In this document: piece after piece, positions 51,909 to 63,677 of the stretch
How the letters are laid out: each line of letters opens with the position of its first letter
Numbering within the stretch: the first letter of the stretch is position 1
Origin: Xenopus tropicalis
Lineage: Eukaryota; Chordata; Amphibia; Anura; Pipidae
Direction of reading: 5' to 3'
Assembly (NCBI RefSeq): GCF_000004195.4
Contig: NC_030683.2
Coordinates: forward strand, 86,577,410-86,641,409
DNA length: 64,000 nt
Notes under the pieces: model-generated
What the model saw: the letters and a program-made list of their open reading frames with translations, nothing else
Databases searched by the model: none
Told to the model about the DNA's origin: nothing
Position numbers and translations under genes: made by a program

Positions 51909-53802
51909 ACAATGTTCAGTGTAAGGCCAGAGCACAGATGGGAAGCATTTTATTTTTTTTTTTGCTACAGTTGTGCTTTTGCTATTCCTAGATTTATTTT
52001 ATTTGATGGTGCAGACATCTTTTTGGGATGTCCATATGAATCTATCCATTATGTATTATTTTTAATTTAAATTTATTGTACTATTATATGTTAATGTGAC
52101 CTGAGACATATTTACAAACACATTTAATTATGACTGGGAATAAATTAAAATGCATATTAAATGTAGTTCTATTTAATGTAGTTCTTTATATTCATAAAAA
52201 AAGGCCAAATTTAAATAAATTTGCAATAAAAAGATACTTTATATATCATTATTAATTAGCCTTTTTTCGACTAAAGAAGCCAAATGCAGTGATTCTTATT
52301 GACTTTCTCATAAACAATTCCTGACACCTTGCATTATCACTCAGCAGAATAATTTTAAGGGTTAATTATAGAAGTGCAAAGCATTTGCACAGATTTGCTT
52401 CCTTTAAACTTTTTATGGACATTATTTAAAGCTCTGCCCATCTACAAAAGAGCAAAGAGCATGGAATAGCAATGAACACCACAATGGATTGCTAGGGTCC
52501 AGAAACTCGATGTAGGTTCTACAGACTGCCATTTATGTATAAAGCAAAAGCCAAACCTAGAGGTGGGCCATTGTTCCACCCATGACATGCATCTATGTTG
52601 CCCCTAGAGTTTGTTTAGGTGTAACATGCCATGTACATACATAGTGCAGAATGGATACATGTGGAGCAAAGGCTGGCTTTTATGTTAAAGAATCACTTTG
52701 CACTCTGTCCATAGCAGCTCAGTAACCTCTTACCAACTCAGAAATCAATTATTTGTTTTCAAACAGCAGATCAATAAATGCTACAGCTGACTGCTTGGTA
52801 TGAGTTACTAAAACTGGAGCAAACTTTGCACTTCTTATTACATTAATGGCTCATATGTGGCCAAATGAAGAGACTGCTGTTTTCAGTTATGTGACCCCTT
52901 TGCCAATTTAAAAGCATTTTGTGCTACAAAGTACTGTACTTTTTAAACAATATAAGGTTGAGCACTGTGAGCACTCGATTTACTTTATTGTTTGGGTCGG
53001 AGCCAGTAACCTCCACTCTGATATTCTTTGTATATAAAAAGGGAACTTAATAAACAGAAGCTTTTTTTGCTCCCGATTTTCCCCCTGACCAATCAGAACA
53101 AAGAATTTTACCTTCTGTTCATCAGCGAAGACGACATCGCAGCACCATGCAAGTCACATGACAAATCACATGATACGCACGCACATGATTGTTTGAAAGG
53201 AAAGTGGAGGGAGGTCACATGGAAAATATAAAAACAACGTAAACAATGAGAGGAGGGGAAAACAGGCTAAAATGAAAATAAAAAATGTATATATTAGGAG
53301 ACAAAGCTGAAAATGTAAATTTGCCGTTTCAAGGGAACAAACATTGTTTATTCTTTATCTTTCTGTGAGAAAAAGGCAGAAAAATGCATTATTTTGTTAA
53401 TTGCAAGCATAGCAGGACATAGTAAAAACCATTATCACTGATGTCAACTTTAATAGTCTCAGCTTGTTAAACTCCGCAGGAAGAGCTGAAAAGTAAAGCA
53501 TATTAAATTTGGGCATAAAGGCAAAAACACAATTTATAACAGAGCAGCTTCGGGCCTGAAAGAAAAAAAAGATTACAGTGATTGCAAGTTCTTTATATGT
53601 GTCATTTACCGCTAGCTATAATTTAGATTCATCAGATTTCACTACAGCATAAGAATGTGTTCTCTCTCTCTTATACATGATAAAGGATGAATTACACCGG
53701 ACTTGTTGGAAATCTATTAAAGGCATACCGGCATCACCACCTTTGTAAGAGTGCAGTGCATTTCTTTTAAACAAGCATTTCAATTGTTAAAAGTTGAAAT
53801 TA

Positions 53803-54064
53803 ATTCAGCCTTTTTCGGCAGGGTTCGGATTTGGCGAATCCACAGTCCTGGCCGAACCGAATCCCAATTAGCATATGCTAATTAGGATTTGGAATGATTA
53901 ATGTCACCACATAAACATGGAAGTGTAAAATTTACCCATTTACCCCTTCCAAATCCTAATTAGCATATGCTAATTAGGATTCAGTTCAGTATTTCGCCAA
54001 ATCCCTTAACATGGATTCGGGGGTTCGGCCGAACCCAAAAAAACTGGGTTTGTTGCACCCCTAA
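53803..54064. repeat. Palindromic MITE with AATTAGCATATGCTAATT cores (hAT-like)
   Basis: Two copies of TAATTAGCATATGCTAATTA (about 53866 and 53956) sit in inverted arms carrying 'GGTTCGG', 'GGCCGAACC' and 'GGATTCGG'. The right end GTTGCACCCCTA matches the AGGGGTGCA-type end of hAT-like elements dispersed in Xenopus and fish. The left end is truncated. Confidence 0.7.
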
Positions 54065-55492
54065 TTTGTTGTTACATTAGTGCTTCACGTTGCATGTATT
54101 TATATAGCACTAACAAAGCCTCTCATATACCAGTCACAGGCACTCTAAGCAGCAATGTAGTTAACATTTATGGGTCATTCAGATAAAGGGTATATCATGT
54201 TCATTTGTCTCATGGTTGTGGGATAGTGGCTGTAAAGCAAGATAAGCTTTTGGCTAAACAGGAAATAGCCACACAGAGGTGTGTACCAGGGAATACATTA
54301 CTCCATGTCAGAACAAAAAGTATCAACAGTCAAAAAAAAGTTTTCAAAAGCATACTGCTTTACATAATATTTTTTGTATTGTTTTCTGGAAAAATTGAGC
54401 AGTTATTCTGAAAACAGTATCCCCTTAAACACCTTAAATTTATGAGTGCCATCTTTGCATGGGAGGTGCATATTGTTTTGGAGGACTATAGCACAAGCAT
54501 TAAGTATGGGCGTCCCTTGGGCCTGAAAATAGTTTGCTGGGCTCTGCAACTGGAAATTGGTAATATAACACATATTATTCTTCTTTAAAAGAATAATACT
54601 GTATGTTACTGTTCCTTTAAAAGAGAATTGTAATTTCTGTAAACAAGCACCCAAATTGTAGTGGTTGATTATTTTTCCTAAAATGTTTTTGTTATTCTAA
54701 TACATTTCAAATTTTTTTCCTGCTGCAAACTATTCAATAATTCGTTTATAAACTGCAAATTGCTGACTTTGTACTAAAATCAGCGTGCCTAAAGTGAATC
54801 GATTTGTTATTGATGATTAATCACAAAAGTATTAAGGATCAGTCACAATCAATATATAATAATTCCTCTAGATTCTAAATAGTTTCTGATGTACAATGAA
54901 GACATAAATATCTAACAGAAGATATATGGGAAGTAAAACATGGTATGAATATAAAAAGAAAAATGTAAAGAGAGGAATGTAGTAATGGTTTGTGAAATAT
55001 CCATCTGTACTGAGCCGACTATACTGAAGGCTTGAATCATGAGCACAATTTAGAATACAGTCAAGAACCCTAATAGAGGCATTAAAAGGGTCAGTAACAC
55101 CAAGAAAAGGAAACTAAATACTAGTTGTTTTTGTCCTGTACATGTATAAAATATTTTCTTTTTAATAGGTCAATACTGCTAAAAATTAATATGTTTTGGC
55201 AACAGGTCCTATATATTATATACCCTCCCCCCGCCCGTGTTTTTTCAGCTTTCCACATGATACTTTTGTTATGCATTAGACACAATACAAAATACACAAT
55301 ACAATAACTTTCTAGTGGTATTTCAGATTATTTTTCTGTATTCAGTTGTTCTACCCCCCATTGATCACTAGGGGGAAATTTCTCTATACCACTGAATATA
55401 ATGTTCACTTTGACATTTTTACTTCTTGGGCTTCTATTCCTTTCCTTTTTTGAAGTTTTGGTTCACAATACAAAACCAGACAGTAATACAAC

Positions 55493-55562
55493 ACAGGTAT
55501 AGGTTCTCTTACCCTGAAATACAGGCCCCAAGGCTTTCCAGATAATAATTCCCATACTTGTA
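55493..55562. repeat. Minimal 'TATCC' palindromic element
   Basis: About 70 bp. Begins ACAGGTATAGGTTCTCTTACCC and ends CCAGATAATAATTCCCATACTTGT; the interior is deleted. Confidence 0.6.
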
Positions 55563-58169
55563 TTTTGTATTCTTACAAAAGTGACTTGACTAAAGAAACC
55601 TGTTGTGCACAGCTGGAAAAATATCAGAACCAGCAACAATTTAAGTCATTTGTTAGACTTGACATTGTTTTTTATTCCTGTATGTATATAAGATATCTTA
55701 TGCAGGTCCAATTTTTTATTACAGTTTGTTTGCCATCAGCTCTATACTTTTATATGCTGTCTAAACCAGATCCCACCCAGTCTTTATTGCTTAAGATAAT
55801 ACACATTCCTGGAGCCTTAGAAGAAAAACAAATATTAATATGGTCCTTACTAAAAAAGATGGCAAATTCTCAAGTGCAGACTAAGGGACTGGTTGATCAA
55901 TGGTTAAGATTTCACCTTAGCATAATCTCAACAAATAAAAAAAAACAAACAAACAAAAATATTCCCATCTTGTCACCATCATTTTAACAATTATATTTTC
56001 AGGGGCTCAAAGGCTTTGAGATACATTCAAACCAATGCTCACATTAAAATGGGCATAATCTGAAATGTTTGTATCACTCCAGTTACTCTGGAGAATTCTT
56101 GAGTTGTTTTATAATAGAAGGCTATGTGACCCTTGCTTAACTTGAGAAGAATTGTTTCTGACATCTTTACGCCCTAGAAATTTCATGCAACTTCTTTTTT
56201 TTTTTATATGTTCCTAAATGTGGTAGCATATATTTCTGGCATTATTGTCACTTTAAATGCACAACTGAATTAAAAAAAAAATATATATATTTTTTACAAT
56301 CCCACTCCTATCATCGTAACTTCAGATTTTAGTTTTCCATGTAAAGCAAATGAATAGATTTTAACCCTTAAACCAAAAAGAGCAGTTAGTTTTCCACTTA
56401 ACACAGTGATTACTGCATAAATTGGCATCCCAAATCCCAACAAAGACAGAAAGCACAATTTATCGATGAAGATTTTAAGCTCTTCGTGGCAGGGATGTCA
56501 TTCCAACTGTGTATTTAAACACTTAAGCTCTTACACATATATTCATCTATTTTTACTGTATAACTTAAAATAATTATACATTATGCATTTTATATTACCC
56601 TTTACTGCTTTATACTGTAATGGGTAATACTGATAGGTACTTCACTGGTTCACTAGTGACTGGTTGATCTGCTACTCCCCACCTATGACTGACAAAGATT
56701 CAAGAGTATGCAGCATACAATAAACACTTTTATAAGAAGGTTCTTAGTCAAGAAGCCCACTTGTAAGATGACCAATTATTAAATTATTTATATTTGTTTT
56801 CTAGAAATATTTTTTTTTACCAGTCGCATCAGCATCAACACAGTATGTATTTCATAATTAACAACATACTTGGGCAAATATATTGTGAAAACTGGGAAAT
56901 ACACATGCACATCCTTTAAAATTTCAAAGGTACAAGCTTCATTTGCAGACTTGAACAGGGCTGAATTTTATCACAAGGTAGATCTGGGCATGGCTGGGCC
57001 CAAATGGGTGCACCCTGGTGGCATTCTTCAATTTTAAACCTTATGTTTGAGTAATTAAATTGTCAGGTTTGTATTGTGGAAAGTAAAACATGATCAATCC
57101 CTAACTAAATGACCCTATCACAAAGTTATCTTCAAGCTCACACCAGGTTTGGAAACTGATTTTATTTGTAAATCCAGGAACTGGTCCGACTGCCATCTTG
57201 GAGTCAAGAAGAAATTTTTCCCCCTCTGCAGCAAATTAGAGAGGCTTCAGAAAGTTTTTTTGCCTTCCTCTGGATCAACTAGTGGTTAGGCAGGTTATAT
57301 GGATCAGTTCTTGTTATTTGCTGGTAACCCTGTCTCAGGTAGATTATATTCTGCCAACAATGCACAATTTTAACTGCTAGCTGTAAGGCTAGGTACAGGG
57401 ATTCCTTGATGAGCAATGTGTTATGGAGAGAATGAGAGAAAGATTGGAAAAGAGGCACTTACGTGGCTTTGCAATATCTGTGGTATCCACAAAGGTTGCA
57501 GACAGATGGAAAGAAGAAGAAATGGTCGAAATAAAAGAGAAAGCATGTGAGATGGAGTTGGTGACAGTGAAAATAAGGATAAAATCAAATTATAAATATA
57601 CACAAAAAGAAAATGAAATGAGTATGAATTATAATTTGACAAAATGGAAACTTCTCAACTCAGAGTGCTTTCATAATATCTACGCAGGCTCTTCACCTAA
57701 AGGAGACATGTCTATGGTAAAAAGATTAGTCTTTAACCTCAACATGTTTTTCTTGGGAATCTGATGCTTTAATATCAATGACAATCAGAAACAATGTACA
57801 TTGGGCATTGCCATGAATTGCTTTCTGTACTCACTAGTCTATTGCTGCAGTGTACGTTAAGTTCTATCTGGTTGATACCTTCCTTAATATTACAATAGGC
57901 TGGCAAGAAAACAGGAGCAGAGTGTACTTCTTACCACTGGTGGCATGTTCACTTCTCTAAAAGGCCATGTGATTATTGGTTGATCTGTTGAAGTCCCTTC
58001 TTGGGACTTGATTATGAATAATGTAAAAAAATACTGCTAATAACTGAGTTGTCACATACTCATAAATGTTGATTAATAAATGCTGATTCACAGTGTACTT
58101 GTGAAAGAGATATAGTAGGGTTATGTCAACTGCTATCCAACCAAGAGTGGGTGTCTTTAGTTTACTTAC

Positions 58170-58301
58170 TGACTGGCTGAGTAGTGAATTCCTGTGAAGG
58201 TGTGCTGTCTCCCAGTCCTTTGCCATTAACTGCCGACAGCTTCACCAAGTATGAAGTTTCTGGCTTAAGACCCGTGACTGTAATGATGCTCTCTGCACTC
58301 A
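58170..58301 (-). CDS. ncam1: ncam1 exon 12: second part of fibronectin type III domain 1
   Basis: This 132-bp exon has acceptor GCCTTTCAG|TGAGTGC and donor CCAGTCA|GTAAGT. Read from the split Val codon it gives VSAESIITVTGLKPETSY, then VNGKGLGDS, and ends EFTTQPV. GLKPETSY is the E strand and tyrosine corner typical of FN3 domains. NGKGLG matches the region of the unusual helix of NCAM FN3-1, which in mammals affects polysialylation of Ig V. The last base (A) pairs with GG from the next exon to make Arg, giving TQPVREPSAP, equivalent to the mammalian form without the extra AAG triplet. This junction is where muscle-specific (MSD) mini-exons are inserted in birds and mammals. The strong donor GTAAGT opens a 13.2 kb intron. 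Confidence 0.95.
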
Positions 58302-58934
58302 CTGAAAGGCATTGCAAAATGAGGATGTTATTATAATCCTAATAATTGTACTGCATTTCTTAAAAGGAAGACATAAAGGATATTTACCATGATCCAAGAA
58401 CAAGTGCTTGAACACTAAAGGGAACAAAAGTATTCCCCTTAATGCTTATCCAAAAAGAACACAACTTAACACCTTCGTGTTTGAACTAAACTTTAGGGGG
58501 GGCTACATGCCTCCTCCCAAACACCCCTCATAAATACAATACTGCCACATTAAGGTAGTGCAGAGTCACACCCCGGACAGAAAAGCTCTGTAAAAGAGCA
58601 CAAAGCTGCACACTCTTGCGTCTCTTAGTGTTCTTACACTTCTGCCCAGGGACACTGGAAATTACCCTTATGAAGTCTCACATTGCGGCAGCTTCCACTT
58701 TACAACAAAAAAGGAAGACACACTCCTCACATTATTGTGTAATAATTTCTGCTCTGCAACGCTCAAGATAAAAAGCCTTTTTAAGTTCAATGAAGACCAG
58801 TTAAAAAGTGGCTTAGAATATGTCCATCTACTGTATACCTTAATACAAATGAATAAATGGTGAGCCTCTCTTAGCTTTAGAAGATCTGTTAGAGTCAGAA
58901 ATACTAAATATATTCAGTTTGTTTGTCCACTTAC
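58302..58934 (-). other. ncam1: ncam1 intron 11-12
   Basis: A 633-bp intron inside the FN3-1 coding region. About 58490-58760 resembles 2390-2640 in the intergenic region: both have 'cttg.gtc.cttagtg.tctt' followed by 'ttctgcccaggg'. That suggests copies of an unnamed dispersed repeat. Confidence 0.7.
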
Positions 58935-59105
58935 CCTCTTTGGCATCATAATATTTGGCATGCCACTTCTCCTGTCCTATAACTTTCCATTCTGCTTTGT
59001 ATTTCAAAATAGGAACACCACCAGTGGCATCTGGCTCATCAAAAATAACCATAACAGTGCTAGAATATGGTTCAACTCTAAGAATGGCAGGTGAAGATGG
59101 GGTGT
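58935..59105 (-). CDS. ncam1: ncam1 exon 11: first part of fibronectin type III domain 1
   Basis: This 171-bp exon has acceptor TTTTACCAG|ACACCCC and donor AAAGAGG|GTAAGT. It encodes the linker and A-C strands of FN3-1: TPSSPAILRVEPYSST, then FDEPDATGGVPILKY, then the AEW tryptophan, and ends YYDAKE. The TGGVPILKYKAEW stretch is the FN3 B-C region with its conserved tryptophan and is identical to mammalian NCAM1. In other vertebrates FN3-1 is required for recognition by the polysialyltransferases ST8SIA2 and ST8SIA4, which then modify the adjacent Ig V. The acidic residues DEPDA belong to the surface implicated in that recognition. Phase 1 in, phase 1 out. Confidence 0.95.
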
Positions 59106-59741
59106 CTGGTAAAAGAAAAAAACAATGTATTCCAATAAAGATTGTTGGCTGAGATAAGAATAGCAGCAAACAAGCCAAGTGATTAAATATCATTTTGGAC
59201 ATATTTTTCTACTCACTTTAATTTAATTTACTTGAGCTCTAAACAATCAAGGAGGAGGTCCAGGAACACTTCTGCTGCCTCCACCACCATCACTAACACT
59301 CTGCAGCTCTTTGCATTATGATCACCTACACAACTAACAGCAATTTGAAGAATACTAATTGACTGTCAGGGACTAAACTCAAAACATTAAATGAAACCTT
59401 ATGGAATTCTGAAGATTTCTACAGCTACACAGACTAACTACATCTATTCAGGTCATTTTAAAATGTCTTTACTCTTTATCAATTGAGTAGACAATTGTGT
59501 GGGTAACCATAGTTGTTGATGTTTCACCTGAAAAAGAATATTTGCTAAAGAATAAAGATTTTCTAAAACCCTGCTTGCCGTAGGGCTTATTTATCTGTTT
59601 CCTGTATTTGTTCCAGCTGGTGGAGGTACTTGTTACTCGACAATACATTCTCAGTAATATATAGTCAGTTTCCTCTAAGAAGGTTGTGGCCATTGCAGTT
59701 AATATTTCAATGAACAATATTGACATGGTCGCAAATTTTAC
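59106..59741 (-). other. ncam1: ncam1 intron 10-11
   Basis: A 636-bp intron between the Ig V and first fibronectin exons, joining in phase 1 through the Asp codon (G|AC). I see no repeat or extra exon in it. Confidence 0.85.
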
Positions 59742-59838
59742 CTGCTTGAACAAGTATGAACTCAGAAGACTCATGTCCAATGCTGTTAACAGCTGTACAG
59801 TTGTAGTTCCCAAAGTCATTTTCTGAATCAGGGTTTAC
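59742..59838 (-). CDS. ncam1: ncam1 exon 10: second part of Ig domain V
   Basis: This 97-bp exon (32 codons plus one base) has acceptor CTACTTTAG|GTAAACC and donor CAAGCAG|GTAAAA. It reads VNPDSENDFGNYNCTAVN and ends EFILVQA. The DFGNYNC segment is the F strand with the second disulphide cysteine of Ig V. The overlapping NCT is a third sequon, equivalent to the second known polysialic acid acceptor site of vertebrate NCAM. Mammals have TPDSEND where this gene has VNPDSEND, and NRIGQ where it has NSIGH; the rest is nearly identical. The donor GTAAAA is weaker than most in the gene. The open frame that starts with ATG at 59819 is out of frame with this exon and is not real. Confidence 0.95.
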
Positions 59839-60589
59839 CTAAAGTAGATATACCAAAAAAAGACATGAACACTATTAAATATATTTCACTATTAAATACA
59901 TTTCCTTACAAGCTGCAGAAGTGGCTTAGTAAATTAAATAAATAAAAAAAAACTGTATGAAACTGAATGGCTAATAGTCGGGAAAGTAAAATCATTATCT
60001 TTGGTTTTCATGTAGCAAGTCTGGATAGATCAGCGGCATTACCATTAGAGTTGGTAGAGAGCCCACAACCTGTCTGTAAACATGTTAAAGTTTTAGATAC
60101 ATCAAATTAGGTTGTGTCTAAATGTTATCTCATAAAATTACTTGGAATCATTTTATTCTATTTGGTGGATCAAAATCAAATTCTATGGTAGAATGGATCC
60201 AGTCCTGCATTTGATCCAGAGGAAGTTATCAGCAAAATAAAATGCAGCATGCTGCAACTGTAGACTTGCACAGGCAGTTGAACTTATAGTCCAGTCATGT
60301 CTGTAAGTCTGCATATAAAATTGTTTTACATGCAATTTGATTTCCTAAATCACTTACATTTTTCCACCTGCAAAATGGGATCTTTAAAATCTTGTGAGAC
60401 AAGTCAGATTCAATTTTTAGCTTAGAAACTGGATACAGGCAGATAGAAAGAAAGAGTTGAGAAGCAAGATAAGTTTGATCCTCCAATTTATATAGCTATA
60501 ACCACCTTTTTGTTATACACGTATTCATAAAAATGTGCAATACAGCCATGTACTGTACTGTACTGTGTATCAATGCAGAAAAGGCTTAC
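59839..60589 (-). other. ncam1: ncam1 intron 9-10
   Basis: A 751-bp AT-rich intron between two Ig V exons, joining them in phase 0. No repeat family or additional exon was recognised; the short open frames in it overlap intron sequence and have no coding character. Confidence 0.85.
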
Positions 60590-60774
60590 CTCAAGACTGC
60601 TAGAAGATGGACCACTATATATTTTGATATTACTGAAGTTTGAGCTTGGCAAAAGTTGCCCATCTCTGAACCAGGAAACCACAGCACTAGGATAGGCAAG
60701 AACTTCACAAGTGATATTAACAGGATTGCCTTCCCATGTATAAACCACCACTGGTCCTTTGATCTTTGGGGCAT
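60590..60774 (-). CDS. ncam1: ncam1 exon 9: first part of Ig domain V (polysialylation domain)
   Basis: This 185-bp exon has acceptor TTTTGTAG|ATGCCCC and donor CTTGAG|GTAAGC. With the Tyr completed from the previous exon it reads YAPKIKGPVVVYTWEG and then continues through VNITCEV, the B strand with the first disulphide cysteine, to VSWFRDG, which carries the core tryptophan. It ends SSSSLE in phase 0. Two N-glycosylation sequons are visible, NIT and NFS. By position the NFS site corresponds to the first of the two Ig V asparagines that carry polysialic acid in other vertebrates. Polysialylation weakens NCAM adhesion during neural development. The domain is completed by the next exon. The match to mammalian NCAM1 is strong and nothing in the exon is broken. 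Confidence 0.96.
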
Positions 60775-61073
60775 CTACAAAAATAATATGTATTATAAGT
60801 ATTGGTTTTTTCAAGTATAGTTTTTTTTAGATGTTATTAACATAGCAGTAAAAAATTGCTTATCCAGGCTAATAAATCATGAACTTTGCATGTTAAAAAT
60901 CTTTGTAGATAGAATATTCAACTACATTTTCAGTTATGCAAAGATTTATATGTAAAGACACGTATTGATTGAAATTACAATAATTTCTACTAATACAATA
61001 CAAATATATACTTTTCTGTAATGTATGACTAACTAAAAAGCACATACAACAACCACAAAAATACAGAACTTAC
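60775..61073 (-). other. ncam1: ncam1 intron 8-9
   Basis: A 299-bp AT-rich intron between the Ig IV and Ig V exons. I see no repeat or extra exon in it. The two exons meet in phase 1 across a Tyr codon (T|AT). Confidence 0.9.
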
Positions 61074-61224
61074 ATTGAACTTCAAAGTACATGGCTCGCA
61101 TGTCTTCACCAATTGCGTTGCTTGCAATGCAGATGTACTCCCCAGCATCAGTATATTGGATGTCCTTCAGAGTGAGAGCTGACATCCGAATGTGCTCTTT
61201 GACTACTATATGTCCATCTAATGT
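61074..61224 (-). CDS. ncam1: ncam1 exon 8: second half of Ig domain IV
   Basis: This 151-bp exon (50 codons plus one base) has acceptor CCATCAG|ACATTAG and donor TTCAAT|GTAAGT. It starts in phase 0 with TLDGH and ends EVQ plus one base of Tyr. The residues DAGEYICIASN are the F strand of an I-set immunoglobulin fold and include its second disulphide cysteine. The first half of Ig IV is upstream, outside the window. The length matches my recollection of mammalian NCAM1 exon 8, and the sequence is close to mammalian NCAM1 throughout, for example SIQYTDAGEY there against DIQYTDAGEY here. Its phase-0 acceptor is the site where the VASE mini-exon joins in mammals. Ig I-IV form the homophilic binding part of the ectodomain. 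Confidence 0.95.
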
Positions 61225-62310
61225 CTGATGGAATGAAAAAAAAAAAATCAGCACAAAAATTCACAAGTAAAACAGGTGGGTTTAATTTCCTCTGGATTAT
61301 TAATTTTACACTTATGCCAATTTAATGTATTCTGCTTAGCTACTTATTCTTTATGCAAATTAATTTTAAAAACACAATTTCCAAATTCTCTTGGTTTACA
61401 TGTACAGTACATGCTAATGCACTGAGGTGAATAAAGATATCTGAGAACAACTACTATTCAGTTTTGATGTAAACAAGAAGCAATAAATCTAGTGGATGTC
61501 CTTCATTTCATTGCTGCATAAATATCTCCTGTATGTAAAAGAAATATCTTTGGTAAATCCTAGCCACTTGCTAAATATCACATGGATCTGAGCAATACTT
61601 GGCTTTTGTCTACCTATCAAAAGAAAGTTTTCTGTGTAACTTAGTGAATGCCTAAACACCTAATTAATGAATTAACCTAGGATGAGTGGGGTGCCAGAAG
61701 TCACAAAATGAACCGCTCAGCTCTTAAAACTAGAAGCATATTCATATAAGTAAGCAGCACATCCAAGCAAACTTACAGACAAATTTTAAATATGCATTTA
61801 TTTGGAGCTGTGCCATGTAACCACATTTATAGATGATATTTATAAATAATATTTTAGGTTATAATTACAATACAGTTAATACAATTGTCAGTACTTCCAA
61901 TTAAAATGCAACTAAATTTGTATGTGAGTTGCAGTGTTATACTATACCAAGTTCTTACCACCAAATACTATTCACCACATAATAATATTTAAATCCATAC
62001 TATCTTAAAGCACAGCTAAAGTAAGGCAACTAAGGTAAAGCAGTTTAATGTAGGTTTACTCTTGCAATGGTTCAGCATTGCAAATTAGGATTTCTGGTCA
62101 GCAAATGTGCAAACACAATTACAGAATGATACTCCCTTCCCTTAGCCAATATTATGACTATGCTATTGCAGGAAACACAAAGCTACGTTTGCACCTGAAA
62201 TGTTTCTTTAATGGCTGTTTGTAGCATCCGTGAGTACCTGCTGTATCATTCAGAGTATGGATTACCCCCTCAAGGTGAAGGTCTGGGGTTTATGTACCCG
62301 GACTCCACTT

Positions 62311-62319
62311 TTCTCTCTC

Positions 62320-62368
<49 letters not shown>

Positions 62369-62377
62369 CCACACACA
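62311..62377. repeat. Compound (TC)n(TA)n(CA)n microsatellite
   Basis: Read directly: a short TC run, about 21 TA units (62323-62365), then CACACACA. Length is likely to vary between individuals. Confidence 0.95.
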
Positions 62378-63107
62378 TAAAGACAATTACACATATTAAA
62401 GGGAAAGGCTTAAACACTGGGGAGGGGAGGAGTTAGGAACTAATAAAAGGAATATGGCATAGAAGAGCAAATGAAAGAGGAAAACTCTGGGTGATTATAA
62501 TGTTATTCTATAATGTTTCAGGAGACATCCCTTTGCTAGACAGACATATAGAACAAGTATTTATAAGAGGTTGCACTCATTTTAAATTCCTTTTTGTAGA
62601 CAATGTTTTCAATAGCTGACACTAATTGCCACCCATTTTCCCCTGAATGTAAGTAGTACAGGACTTTCTGTACATGAACCCAGCTTGAATGGGCACAAAG
62701 GCATACTTTGGATCAAAGCGAAAATGTTGCCTAACAAATTGCTACCTTCTGTGTTTGGACCTCTCCTTGTCATAAAGTGGTGCATGGATTTTAGTGGGTA
62801 TTAGTTATTTTTCTGCTTTCTCGCTGAATACAGACAACCAGGGAAATATGAGATTGATTAATGCAAGTTTTCCTTGCTAATGATCATTTAAAAAATATTA
62901 TCAATAAACTAGAAACAACCTAAAAATACAATTTATTACTGAACAACTACTTATGGATGTATGTCCGTGCCTCTGCAACACATACTTTAAAAAACCATGA
63001 TATAACTGAAACTGCAGTATATTTTGAAGGGAGTGTTAAACCATAACTGAAATGTACTGTCTTATTAAAATGTGTATAAGCATTCTAAATATTAAGTATA
63101 CATTTTA

Positions 63108-63240
63108 ATCTTTAGGGTATAGGATCAATTATTTGGAATGCTGGGGTTTTCTGGAAAAAGGATATTTCCATAATTTGGATCACCATAACTTTAGTCTGCC
63201 ACCAATCTTTTCAACATTAAATAAACCCAATAAGATTTTT
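63108..63240. repeat. Half of a 'TATCC' palindromic MITE
   Basis: It contains 'GGTATAGGATCAATTATTTGGAATGCTGGGGTTTTCTGG' and 'aaacccaataagatt' but no right half. A T2-type MITE begins 31 bp further on. Confidence 0.65.
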
Positions 63241-63270
63241 TTTAAAAGATAATATAGACATTATAACTTC

Positions 63271-63677
63271 TTAAAGGAACAGTAACATCAAAAAATTTAA
63301 GTGTTTTAAAGTAATTAAAATATAATGTGCTATTGCTCTGCAAAAAAATGGTGTTTTTGCTACAGAAAAGATACTATATAAATAAGCTGCTGTGTAGCCA
63401 TGGGGGCAGCCATTCAAGCTGGAAAAAAGGCACAGGTTACATAGCAGATAACTAGTAGATAAGCCCCATATAATGGGGGTTTATCTGTTATCTGCTAAGT
63501 AACCTGTGCCTTTTCTCCTTTGAATGGCTGCCCCCATGGCTACACAGCAGCTTACTTATATAAACTATAGTAGTCTTTCTGAGGCAAACACACCAGTTGT
63601 AGCAATGCAGGGCAGCAGTACATTATATTGTTATCACTTTTATACACTTTCATTTTTTGGTGTTACTGTTCCTTTAA
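63271..63677. repeat. T2-type MITE
   Basis: TTAAAGGAACAGTAACATC and GGTGTTACTGTTCCTTTAA are inverted ends with TTAA borders. An internal palindrome pairs 'GGGGGCAGCCATTCAAGC' with 'TTGAATGGCTGCCCCC'. Homologous to 46135-46556. Confidence 0.9.

Larger units (their letters stand above)
44934..58169 (-). other. ncam1: ncam1 intron 12-13 (13.2 kb)
   Basis: A long AT-rich intron between the two FN3 domains. In birds and mammals the equivalent intron carries the small MSD exons. Exons of 15-50 bp cannot be identified by eye and none is claimed. Recognised content includes T2-type MITEs (46135-46556, 47488-48117, 48446-48674, 50931-51498), short 'TATCC' repeats (51844-51908, 55493-55562), a palindromic element (53803-54064), and a copy of the 'GGTTGCTATGGGTTACT'-type repeat near 52740-52850. 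Stretches 48700-50900 and 55600-58100 show nothing I can name. Confidence 0.8.

Noticed and set aside
57423..57764. 113-codon plus-strand open frame, Glu/Lys-rich
   Set aside because: The purine-rich intron sequence gives a charged chance frame without a family match.
62701..62770. Short segment considered as a VASE-like exon
   Set aside because: Only a few bases fit the expected 30-nt sequence and flanking splice sites are not convincing.
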